From Anaeramoeba ignava (Eukaryota; Metamonada; Anaeramoebidae), in contig JAPDFW010000071.1 in the NCBI GenBank assembly GCA_028826165.1, positions 186,001 through 250,000 of the forward strand: a stretch of DNA of 64,000 nt. The letters run 5' to 3'. This document shows, one piece after another, positions 35,203 through 45,414 of this stretch. Below the pieces are notes generated by a model that saw only the letters and a program-made list of their open reading frames with translations, did no database searches and was not told the origin of the DNA. The position numbers and the translations under genes are program-made. Each line of letters opens with the position of its first letter. Within the stretch, counting starts at the first letter, position 1.

Positions 35203-36885
35203 ATGAAATTATTTTTCGCTTTTTTCTTTGTTTTATTTGTTTTTTATGTTTCAGCTGGTTATGTCAATTTAACTATGAATCAAAAATTAGATCATTTTAA
35301 TTATCTTGATGATAGAACATTCAAACAACATTATGTTGTTAATGCTGATTATTATCAACCTGGTGGTCCTGTTTTTTTAGATATAACTGGTGAAGCACCA
35401 CTAGAATATTTTATTAAAACTGTATTTTAATTTTAATTTTAATTTTAATTTTAATTTTAATTTTATTTTAATTTTATAAATGAATTTTAATTTTAATTTT
35501 GTAAATGAATTTTAATTTTGTAAATGAATTTTATTTTTATAAATGAATTTTAATTTTGTAAATGAATTTTAATTTATATTAAATTTTCTTAAATAAAAAG
35601 TATGGATTCCCAATAGAATTAGCATCAAAATATAATGCACTTTTTGTTTCACTTGAACATAGATATTATGGTACAAGTCATCCATTTCCAAACAATCCAA
35701 CAAATGAACAAATGACTTATTTATCATCACAACAACAACTGGCGGATCTCGCAGCATTCCACGATCTAATAATGGATCAATTTAATTTACCTGAAAATAC
35801 AACATGGATAGCATTTGGATGTTCATATGCAGGAATGTTATCAGCATGGTTCAGAATGAAATATCCACATATGATTGCAGGTTCATATAGTGGAAGTTCA
35901 CCTGTTCATGCCAAAATTGATTTCTTTGAATACAATCTTGTTTGCCAAGAAGCACTTGATCCATCTTGTTTAGCATCTTTAAATCAAGCTTTAACAGATG
36001 TTAAAACTTTGCTTCAAACACCAGATGGTCAACTTCAATTACAACAAATGTTCAATGTTTGCACTCCTTTTACCGATAATTTTCAAATTGTCAGTTTTGA
36101 GTATTCAATTGTGGATTATTTCCAAGGTGTAATTCAATATAATAATCCACCTAATTATCCTAAAGAAACAATGTGCCAGATCTTAACTTCAGCTCCTGAT
36201 CCACTTCAAGCTTATGCTGAATTAGTCGTTTCCGATAGTAATGGTAATTGCATTGATTTATCTTCAAACGGTTTGAAATCTGTTGCAAGTGGTGGTAATT
36301 CTTGGTGGTGGCAATGTTTAACTGAATTTGGATTCTATCAAACTTTTCTTGCTAATGAATCTTTTGGATTTCCTGATATTAATGTTGAATATTATCAAGA
36401 AATTAACAACATTGTTTTCGGAATTACAATGGATCCTGATGCTGATTTTATTAACCAATTTTTTGGTTCTACTGATCCAAAAGATGTTACTAATATTATT
36501 TTTACAAATTCGAAATATGATCCATGTAAGAAATAAATAATTTTTAATTTTTAATTTATTTTATCAACAACAAAATAATTAATTTTTAATCTTTTTTTAT
36601 CTTTAAATCTTTTAGGGTAAATTTCAATCTTTTAATTTTTATTTATTATTTTTTAAATTCAAATTTAAATTAATTTAATTAATTTAAAATAAAATAAAAA
36701 GGTCAAGTTTATCAGTTTTAAGAAATATTTCAGATACAGTTACTTCTTATGTTTATACATCTGCAGGTCATTGTGCTCCATTTCATTTTTTTAATTCAGA
36801 AATGCAACAAGATGTTATTGATGCAAGAAATGCAATTGATGAATTTGTTCAAAATATTATTTCATCTTCAAAATCATCAAATTAA
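35203..36885 (+). CDS. Secreted S28 serine carboxypeptidase (PRCP/DPP2-like)
   Basis: Spliced model 35203-35421, 35601-36525, 36616-36616, 36702-36885 (1329 nt, 442 aa). It begins with a signal peptide (MKLFFAFFFVLFVFYVSAG). Family S28 enzymes are lysosomal or secreted proline-specific exo- and dipeptidyl-peptidases. The N-terminal QKLDHFN motif, LEHRYYGTSHPF, and the nucleophile motif GCSYAGMLSAW are all S28 hallmarks. The catalytic Asp lies in TNSKYDPW and the His in TSAGHC. The DPW motif is split: exon 2 ends ...GATCCAT, then a single G at 36616 flanked by TTTTAG and GTAAAT, then exon 4 begins GTCAAG after AAAAAG. Only inclusion of that one nucleotide gives DPW followed by SSLSVLRNISDTV in frame; direct joining of exons 2 and 4 gives a stop within a few codons. 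Intron 1 (179 nt) carries TTTTAATTTTGTAAATGAA repeats. Confidence 0.85.
36616..36616 (+). other. Candidate 1-nt micro-exon of the S28 gene
   Basis: The single G sits between a 90-nt intron (36526-36615, GTAAGA...TTTTAG) and an 85-nt intron (36617-36701, GTAAAT...AAAAAG). Both intron lengths are typical here. It completes the TGG codon of the conserved DPW motif. Confidence 0.65.
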
Positions 36886-36978
36886 TTTTCAATTTTTCAA
36901 TCAATTTTCAATTTTAAATCAATTTTCAATTTTAAATCAATTAATTAATTAATAAAAATCAAGATTTAAAATAAAAAA

Positions 36979-38400
36979 TTATTTTTCAAAAGATTCACGA
37001 ATTTGATTTAAAATTAGAGTTGCTGTTGAAAGTGAGATTTCAGAAGGGTTTTTCTGATACAACAATTGTGTAACTTGTTCAATCTCCTGATTATTTTGAG
37101 CGCCAGCCATAATTGCAAGGTTACTTGCATGAAGTTTCATGTGACCTTTCTGGATGCCTTCAGTAACTAAAGCTCTCAAAGCAGCAAAATTTTGAGCCAA
37201 ACCAACAGCAGCAAAAACAGAAGCGAGTTCTTGTGAATTTTTGCAATCCAAAAGTTTAAGACAAGTTTGAGCAACAGGATTAACTTTGGTAGCTCCGCCA
37301 ACAACACCTATTGAAAGAGGAACAAAAAGTTCACCAACTAAATCACCGTTGTTATTTTGGTAGTATTTAGTTAAAGTATTTGTGCGGCTATTCAGTATCT
37401 CCTGTTTTTGCAGGTCTGTGAATAGAATATCATCAAGAATCATCTGTTCTAAACCGGAAAAACGGGGGATTTCCAAAGAATATTTGCGAAAGGAATGAAT
37501 AGCAGATTCAATTGAACGGAAATCATTTCCTGTCGCAATGCAGACTGAATCAATGCCGTTCATCATTCCTTTGAGATGAGTAGCTGCTCTGAAGGGATCA
37601 TTTTCTGCGAATTGCCATGCTTGTATGATTCTTTGCGCAATTTCATCGCCACTGTACTTGTTTTTGGAGCTTTCTTGAAGAACCTGTTTTGTCCAAACTG
37701 CTTTTGCAGTGAATGTGCGATGAATTGGAAGATTCGAGATGATTTTGAGAAGAACATTCCCTTGAACAAGTGTTTCTATTGTTGGCGCAATGAATTCCAT
37801 CATGCTATTGACTATATTTGCGCCCATTGCGTCTTTGACATCAATCATGAAATAAATGATAAGCATTTCTTTTCTTGTTTGTGATTTTTGGAAATCATCC
37901 GAAATTGTGAGTATTCTGCTTGTCATATATTTTGCTCCTCCGTTTCTTTCATACATTTTTGGAAACTTTGTGTTGATCATTAAACACAGTTTTTCTTGAT
38001 ATGAATCCACATTTTTTTTCGCTTCTTCTGCGCTTATTTTCATTTCTATTGCTTGGATTTGCCCAATAACAACATCAATTCCTGTCGAAGTTACAAAAAA
38101 TCCTCCTGAATTTCTTGCTAGTTTTGCTGCAAAGGATACTGCTGCTATCACGCTTGATTCTTCAGTTGCCATTGGGATTATATATTCTTTTTTGTTCACA
38201 ATAAAGTTTGTTGCTATTCCTAATGGAATTGGGAATATTCCAATCATATTCTCGATCATTTTGTCGAATATTTCTGTTTTGTTTTTTGTGTTTGAAATTG
38301 TTTCTATATCGTTTTTGTCCAGAGTGGAGTTTTCAAGTAAAATTTCTTGTCTTTTTTGTAAGGGATTTTTGTAGAATGCTGGTAATTGTGAGGTTTTCAT
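36979..38400 (-). CDS. mvaA: Class II (bacterial-type) HMG-CoA reductase
   Basis: An intact single-exon gene of 473 aa on the minus strand (ATG 38400-38398). It reduces HMG-CoA to mevalonate, the committed step toward isoprenoids. It aligns end to end with class II reductases of the Pseudomonas mevalonii type: LPAFYKNPLQKR at the N-terminus, MIENMIGIFPIPLGIATNF, EESSVIAAVSFAAKLARN (catalytic Glu), DVKDAMGANIVNSM (cofactor motif), THLKGMMNGID (catalytic Lys), IATGNDFRSIE (catalytic Asp), VGGATKVNPVAQ, GLAQNFAALRAL and EGIQKGHMKLHA (catalytic His). There is no N-terminal membrane domain, unlike typical eukaryotic class I enzymes. An extra segment of roughly 35 residues (about 305-340) lies between the FRSIES region and KYYQNNNGDLVG. 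Base composition matches the neighbours, so any transfer is old. It is divergent from the CDF gene. Confidence 0.93.
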   Translation of the reverse strand: MKTSQLPAFYKNPLQKRQEILLENSTLDKNDIETISNTKNKTEIFDKMIENMIGIFPIPLGIATNFIVNKKEYIIPMATEESSVIAAVSFAAKLARNSGGFFVTSTGIDVVIGQIQAIEMKISAEEAKKNVDSYQEKLCLMINTKFPKMYERNGGAKYMTSRILTISDDFQKSQTRKEMLIIYFMIDVKDAMGANIVNSMMEFIAPTIETLVQGNVLLKIISNLPIHRTFTAKAVWTKQVLQESSKNKYSGDEIAQRIIQAWQFAENDPFRAATHLKGMMNGIDSVCIATGNDFRSIESAIHSFRKYSLEIPRFSGLEQMILDDILFTDLQKQEILNSRTNTLTKYYQNNNGDLVGELFVPLSIGVVGGATKVNPVAQTCLKLLDCKNSQELASVFAAVGLAQNFAALRALVTEGIQKGHMKLHASNLAIMAGAQNNQEIEQVTQLLYQKNPSEISLSTATLILNQIRESFEK

Positions 38401-38449
38401 TTTGAAAAAAAAGAAAAATGAAAAAGATTTTTTTGATTTTAATTTTTGG

Positions 38450-38751
38450 ATTTGATTTTAATTTTAATTTTGATTTGATTTTTGATTTTAATTTTGATTT
38501 TAATTTTAATTTTAATTTTAATTTTGATTTTAATTTTAATTTTAATTTTAATTTTAATTTTAATTTTGATTTTAATTTTAAATTTTGATTTTAATTTTAA
38601 TTTTGATTTTAATTTTGATTTTAATTTTAATTTTAAATTTTAATTTTTAATTTTAATTTTAATTTTTGATTTTAATTTTAATTTTAATTTTAATTTTAAT
38701 TTTAATTTTAATTTTAATTTAGATTTTAATTTTAATTATGATTTTAATTTT
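38450..38751. repeat. Intergenic TTTTAATTTTGATT simple repeats
   Basis: TTTTAA hexamers are interspersed with TTTTGA between the divergent starts of HMG-CoA reductase (38400, minus) and the CDF transporter (38867, plus). No coding potential is seen. Confidence 0.75.
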
Positions 38752-38861
38752 GATTTGAAAAAAAAAATTTTTTTAATTTCATTTTTTTCCTTTTCATTCT
38801 TTTTTTGATTTGAAAAAAAAAATTTTTTTAATTTCATTTTTTTCCTTTTCATTCTTTTTTT
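38752..38861 (+). repeat. Exact 55-bp tandem duplication of the CDF promoter
   Basis: The unit starting GATTTGAAAAAAAAAA and ending CCTTTTCATTCTTTTTTT-like sequence occurs at 38752-38806 and 38807-38861. It is identical down to its homopolymer lengths (10 A, 7 T). The second copy ends five bases before ATG 38867. Confidence 0.85.
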
Positions 38862-38866
38862 CTAAA

Positions 38867-41800
38867 ATGTCAGATAGTGATTTGGAATTAGAAACATTTG
38901 AAACAATTCAATTAAACGATCCAGACGAAGAACCACCATTACCATGGAATTACGAAGAATATCGGAGTCCATTTACATCACACATTCATTATTCATGCGG
39001 ACATCAAGTACTAATTGAGCAATTAGACGATGAGCAATTAATATCAAAAAAATGTCCTATTTGCCAGAACGATCAATCACCACTTTCGGTTATCCAAAAA
39101 AAACACTTAAAATGCCCTCAACTTTACTCAGAAAACATCTCAGGAAAAATAAAAGAAATGGGAGAAGATCCAACAATTCGGAACAGAAAATCAGGCGTTC
39201 ATGAATACTATCTGAACCAGCAAAGATTACTGCAGAAATACGGAAGCGATCTGCAAAATGTTCCCGTAAAAAGAAACTATATTACAAAACATGATCCTGC
39301 GAATTTTATGCCCCAAATAGATTCGCAAATAGAAAATTCAACAATTTCGCAAGTTGTCCAAGAAACCGAACTTACAGACCCAACAGAACCAACAGAAAAG
39401 AGCCAAGAAGTTCTTCTCAAAATGAAGGAGCAACGTCGGAAAACGATCCAAACAAAAGCCAAAGAAAAAGAGCAAAAAATAACGGACTTGCAACTTTGGA
39501 TTTCTTTTATTACGAATTTTGTCCTTGTTATTCTCAAATCAATTGCTGTTTCTGTTTCTTCTTCTGCAACGGTTGTTGCCTCGCTAATGGATTCTATTCT
39601 TGATATCCTTTCTTGTTTCACAGTCATTTTCACTGAAAGATTTTCGCGCAAGAAGTCTTTTAATGATCTTTATCGATATCCAGTTGGCAAATCAAGAATG
39701 GAACCCATTTTAATTCTCGTTTTTAGTTCAGTTACTTCAACAATGGGAATCCAATTGTTTATTCAGTCCATCCAGCATTTGATTGGCAAGAAAACTAAAG
39801 TCGAGTTTGGTGTTTATCCTTTCGTTGTTTTGCTGTTTACTGTTGGTGTTAAATTGATTTTGTATATTTGGTGTCGTTTTTCAAAGAGATCTGTCATTCG
39901 TATTCTTTCTAAAGATCATCGAAATGATGTTTTTAGTAATTTGGTTGGTGTTATAATGGCTGAAATGGCCACAAAATATTATTGGAGGTAATTAATATTA
40001 AATTTTTAAATAAATTTTCAAATTTTGAAATAAAATTGATTATAAAATTGATTATAAAATTGATTATAAAATTGATTATAAAATTTATTATTAAATTGAT
40101 TATTAAATTTATTATAAAATTGATTATTAAATTGATTATTAAATTGATTATTAAATTTATTATTAAATTGATTATTAAATTGATTATTAAATTTATTATT
40201 AAATTGATTATTAAATTGATTATTAAATTGATTATAAAATTGATTATAAAATTAATTATAAAATTAATTATAAAATTAATTATTAAATTGATTATTAAAT
40301 TGATTATAAAATTATTTATAAAATTGATTATAAAATTTATTATTAAATTAATTAAAAAAGTGGAATAAAATTGATTATAAAATTGATTATAAAATTAATT
40401 ATAAAATTGATTATTAAATTGATTATTATTAAATTGATTTAAAATTGATTATTAAATTGATTATTAAATTGATTATAAAATTGATTATAAAATTGATTAT
40501 TAAATTAATTAAAAAATTAATTATTAAAATTAATTATAAAATTATTAAATTGATTATTAAATTAATTATAAAATTAATTATTAAATTAATTATAAAATTG
40601 ATTATAAAAAATTATAAAAAAATTGATTAAAATTAATTATAAAAATTAATTATAAAATTAATTATAAAATTAATTATAAAATTAATTATAAAATTAATTA
40701 TAAAATTGATTATAAAATTAATTATAAAATTAATTATAAAATTGATTATAAAATTGATTATAAAATTGATTATAAAATTAATTATAAAAAAATTATAAAA
40801 TTTATAAAATTAATTATAAAATTTATAAAATTGATTATAAAATTAATTATAAAATTAATTATAAAATTATTTATAAAATTAATTATAAAATTAATTATAA
40901 AATTATTTATAAAATTGATTATAAAATTAATTATAAAATTATTTATAAAATTATTTATAAAATTATTTATAAATTGATTTATTTATAAAATTTATTATAA
41001 AATTTATTATAAAATTGATTATAAAATTGATTATAAAATTAATTATTAAATTTATTATAAAATTGATTATAAAATTAATTATTAAATTTATTATAAAATT
41101 AATTATAAAATTAATTATTAAATTGATTATAAAATTGATTATAAAATTGATTATAAAAATTGTTTAATTATAAAATTAATTATAAAATTGATTATAAAAT
41201 TAATTATAAAAATAAAATATAAAATTAATTATTATAAAATTAATTATAAAAGTTAAATTGATTATAAAATTAATTATAAAATTGATTATAAAATTAATTA
41301 TAAAATTAATTATAAAATTAATTATAAAATTATAAAATTTATAAAATTAAATTAATTATAAAAATTGGAATAAATTTTTAAATAAAAAATAAAAATATAA
41401 AATTAATTTAATTATTAAAATTAATTATAAAATTAATTATAAAATTGATTATTAAATTGATTATAAAATTGATTATAAAATTGATTATAAAATTGATTAT
41501 AAAATTGATTATAAAATTGATTATAAAATTAATTATAAAATTGATTATAAAATTAATTATAAAATTAATTATAAAATTGATTATAAAATTAATTATAAAA
41601 TTGATTATAAAATTAATTATAAAATTGATTATTAAAAATTAATTATAAAATTAATTAAAAATTGATTATAAAATTAAATTGATTATAAAATTAATTATAA
41701 AATTGATTATAAAATTAATTATAAAATTGATTATAAAATTAATTATAAATTAATTATAAAATTAATTATAAAATTGATTATAAAATTAATTATAAAATTA

Positions 41801-42750
41801 TTTATAAAATTAATTATAAAATTAATTATAAAATTAATTATAAAATTGATTATAAAATTGATTATAAAATTAATTATAAAATTATAAAAATTATAAAAAA
41901 AATTAAATGGATTAAAAATTGGAATAAAATTGATTATAAAATTAATTATAAAATTAAAATTATTAATTATAAAATTTATAAAATTAATTATAAAATTAAT
42001 TATAAAATTAATTATAAAATTAATTATAAAATTAATTATAAAATTTATAAAAAAAATTTAATTATAAAAATTATAAAATTAATTATAAAATTGATTATTA
42101 AATTGATTATTAAATTGATTATTAAATTAATTATAAAATTTATTATTAAATTTATTATTAAATTAATTATAAAATTGATTATAAATTGATTATTAAATTG
42201 ATTATTAAATTGATTATAAAATTGATTATAAAATTGATTATAAAAATTAATTAAAAAAAGTGGAATAGATTTTTAAATAAATTAAATTTAAAATTAAACT
42301 AAAATTTAGAATGGATTTTATTGGAGAAATGACTATTGCTTTTATGATCCTTTTAACTTGGATTACTTTAATTTATAAAAACATTTTCAATTTAATTGGA
42401 GTAAGTGCACCTCCAGAACTCTTCAATAGATTAACATTTCTTGCATTAAAACATCATCAAGCAATATTAGCAGTAGAAAGAGTTCAAACACTTAAATTTG
42501 GTTCAAAATATTTTGTTGAAATTGATATTGTTCTTCCTTATGATATGGTAATTTTATAATTTAAATTTATTATTTAAAACATTTTAAAATTTTTTTTTTT
42601 TTTTCTTTTTGGAAAAATTTTTTCTAGCTTTTAGAACAATGTCATAGAATCGGTGAATCTTTACAAGATAAAGTAGAAGAAATTCCTGAAGTTGAAAGAG
42701 CATTTGTTCATGTTGATTCTCAAATTGAACACAAACCAGAACATAATTAA
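38867..42750 (+). CDS. CDF metal transporter, manganese-type (MTP8-11-like)
   Basis: Three exons: 38867-39987, 42310-42547, 42628-42750 (1482 nt, 493 aa; phases 2 and 0). The start is ATG 38867 (MSDSDLELE); an upstream in-frame run lies in the promoter duplication. The N-terminal 200 residues are cytosolic, with a CGH...CPIC cysteine/histidine cluster (HYSCGHQVLI, KKCPICQ). A six-helix CDF domain follows with both DxxxD metal sites of manganese CDFs: MDSILDIL in the second helix and KDHRNDVFSN in the fifth. The C-terminal cytosolic domain (SAPPELFNRLTFLAL, FVEIDIVLPYDM, HRIGESLQDKVEEIPEVERA, HKPEHN) closely follows plant Mn-transporting MTPs. It exports Mn2+ (or Fe2+) from cytosol to vacuole, Golgi or outside, using the proton gradient. 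Intron 1 is a 2322-nt satellite; intron 2 is 80 nt. Confidence 0.9.
39988..42309 (+). repeat. 2.3-kb satellite intron (ATTGATTATAAA / ATTAATTATAAA)
   Basis: Imperfect 12-nt units fill the first CDF intron between TGGAG|GTAATT and TTTAG|AATGG. The long IIKL-type reading frames are artefacts of a 12-nt period being divisible by three. Confidence 0.9.
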
Positions 42751-43779
42751 TTTTTTAATAGTTAATTTTTCTTTTTTTGCTTTTTTTTTTGCTTTTTAAA
42801 AATTTTTCTTTTAGTTTTTTTCTTTTTCTTTTCTTTTTCTTCTTTTTAAAAGGAAAAAAAATAAAAAATTCTTACGTGTACTCTAAAAGAAAAATTGAAG
42901 GCAAAATAAAAAGAAAATTTAATAAAATAAAAAAATAGCAAAAGGGAATAACTTTTTATTTAATTTTTTAATTTTAATTTCTTTTATTTATTTTTAATTT
43001 CTTTTATTTAATTTTTTTTTAATTTGGATCTAATTAATTTTAAAATTATCTTTATTTAAAAAAAAAAAGAAAAAATTTTTTTGATTAAAAAAAAATTTTT
43101 TTTGAATTGTTTATTTAAATAAATTATTTAAATAAATTTAAATTGAAATTTCCAATAATTTCCTTTCAACTTTTAAATTGAAATTAATATAAATTAAAAT
43201 AAAACAAAAAATGAAGTCATCTTAATTTAAAATAAAAAAATTCCATTTAGATAAAAAAAAAAAAATTAATTTTATTAATTAATGAAAAAATTTTTTTTTA
43301 TTTATTTCAGTTTTTATTTTAATTAAAATTTTAAACAAAAATATTAAATTTGGACTTGAATTGAAATTTTTAATTTAATTTTAATTTTTTAATTTTAATT
43401 TTTAATTTTTTAATTTTAAATTTTTTTCCAATAAGTTTTTGATCAATGTAAATTTTTTTTTTTTCCTTTTTATTATTTTAAATTAAAAAAGAAAAAGCAA
43501 TTTTGATTGAATTTTATCTAAATTTATAAAATAAAATTAAGTTTATTTTTAGTTTATTTTTAATTTATTTAAAAAAATATTTTTTTTTTAATTATTTTTT
43601 TTTTTTAAAAGAAAAAGAGAAAAAGAAAAGAAAAGAAAAAAGAAAAAGAAAAAAAAACTTTTTCTCAGCTTTTTTTGATCTTCATTTTTCTTTCTCTCTA
43701 TTTTTTTTTTTCAAACTTTTATCTATTTTTATTCTTTCTCTTTTTTTTTACTTTCTTTTACTTATTTTCTTTTTCTATA
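42751..43779. other. Intergenic region, nothing coding seen
   Basis: 1 kb of A/T homopolymer-rich sequence between the CDF and UBA-like genes. It includes a purine tract (GAAAAAGAGAAAAAGAAAAG) at about 43608-43660 and then TTCTCAGCTTTTTTTGATCT and T-rich promoter words before ATG 43780. No RNA gene or element was recognised. Confidence 0.5.
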
Positions 43780-44813
43780 ATGTATCCTCCTTTTAGACAA
43801 ACTTTTAATTATCCAATGATTATCCAATTCATGAAACAAACGAACTGTGAAAATTTTGAGGAAAGTATGCGATTTCTTGTTTGGTCTGGTTGGGATCTAA
43901 ATGTAAAACAAAATTTTTATTATTTCTAAATTTTTAATTAAAAAAAATTTTTTTTAATTGCTTTTGCTTTTGCTTTTTTTTTCCTTTTTTTATCTATTTT
44001 TATTTTTTTTTTTCTTTTTTTTAAATTGGATTATTCATTCTTTCAAAAAAAAAAAAAACCAATCAATCAATCAAACTAACAAACTAACAAACCAATTAAA
44101 AAAACAACAAAACTTTTTTCTTTTCTATTTTTTATTAGTTTGCTATCTGTCTAAGAAGTCTTTGTTTTCTTCAATCAAATTCAAATGAACAATTTCTCCC
44201 CAATTCACTAATCGAAACAGAAGAATATAAAAAACAAACCCCAGAACACATAACCATTTCAGAATCCATAGAAAATCCAAACAACCAAGAAACAACAAAA
44301 ATGCGAAGTAAAAGAAAAACTTCTCCATCTCCAGATGAAGATATTTTGCAAACAGAAGATGCTCTTGACTCTCAACTCTCACAAAATGGCAAACGCACAA
44401 AAACATCAACTCCGCCGCCAGCCAAACAGTTGTCAGAAGTGTTACATGGACGACCAATTACAGAAGAACTTCTTCACGAATTTCTGCTGCAAAAACCCGC
44501 TCCACGTTGGCAATTCCGTTTAGATGCATTTCAAAAATTACATCCCAACTTTCTTGCAGGATGGCCGGAAGAATTTGATGCTTGTATGAAAGCAAAATCA
44601 GCAATTAATGATCCAACTGGTAATCCTCGTAGATCACGAATGTTCAAAATTGCTGTCAATAAAGATTTACTTGATCAATACCCACAAAATCCAAGTCAAA
44701 CCAAATTTAGATCAAATTTGCAAAGAGGTTTGATCAAGTTTTTTGAAAACAAAGGATTTTCTTATTCAAAAAATGAAACTGGATCATGGATTATTTTTTC
44801 TCAATGGGTTTAA
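43780..44813 (+). CDS. UBA-like domain protein (265 aa)
   Basis: Two exons: 43780-43902 and 44139-44813 (236-nt intron, AAT|GTAAAA to TTATTAG|TTTG, phase 0). Residues about 10-48 (MIIQFMKQTNCENFEESMRF, LVWSGWDLN, then FAICL across the junction) match the three-helix UBA-like fold of FAF1/UBX-type ubiquitin-binding proteins, including the SGWDL motif. The middle is acidic and disordered with a basic MRSKRKTSPSP cluster that could be a nuclear signal. The C-terminal 130 residues (RPITEELLHEFLLQK, PRWQFRLDAF, RRSRMFKIAVNKDLLDQYP, GSWIIFSQWV) form a compact domain I do not recognise. A role in ubiquitin binding or nuclear protein quality control is inferred only from the UBA-like part. Confidence 0.7.
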
Positions 44814-45414
44814 AAGAATGGTTTTTATATTTTCTTTCTTTTTCTTTTTTCTTTTTTTTTTATTTTTTAAACTATTTTTTTTTTTGATTTTATTCTGTTA
44901 TTTTTTTATTCCTTTATTTTTTTTCTTCTTTTTTTTTTTTTGGTTTTTCAACAAAAGAACAACTTCATAAGTGTTCTTTTTGTGATCTTAAAATTTTCTT
45001 TTTCTTTTTCTTTTTCTTTTTCTTTATGTTTTCTTTTTACTTTTTTTCTTTTGAAAATTAACCAAAAGAAAAATAAAAATAAAAATAAAAACAAAAACAA
45101 AAACAAACCAAATTTCTATCTTTTTTTTTTCATTTAAATTTTTGACATTTACAAAAACAAAAAACAAAAAACAAAAATTTAATTTAATTTAATTTAATTT
45201 GATCTTTTTTGAATTAATTTTGATCTTTTTGAAATAATAATTTGTAAAAATAATTTCTATTTATTATCCTTTAATCAAAAATTAAATATTCAAATAAAAA
45301 AATTAAATTGATTAAGTGAAAGAATTTTCCAAAAATATTTTTTTATTTTTTTATTTTCATTTTTTCATTTTTTCATTTTTTCTTTTTTTCTTTATTCAAT
45401 CTTAAATAAAAAAA
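44814..45414. other. Intergenic region with T-rich promoter
   Basis: T and A homopolymers, a CTTTTT run (44996-45024) and AAAAATAAAAATAAAAAC repeats (45070-45110). It ends in TTTTTCATTTTTTCATTTTT and TTTTTCTTTATTC before ATG 45415. No gene was recognised. Confidence 0.5.

Noticed and set aside
36979-38400. Bacterial contamination as the source of the HMG-CoA reductase gene
   Set aside because: It lies between spliced eukaryotic genes with shared promoter style and the same AT-rich composition.
39982-41642. Open frames of IIKL repeats
   Set aside because: They arise from a 12-nt A/T satellite whose period is a multiple of three and lie inside the CDF intron between matching splice sites.
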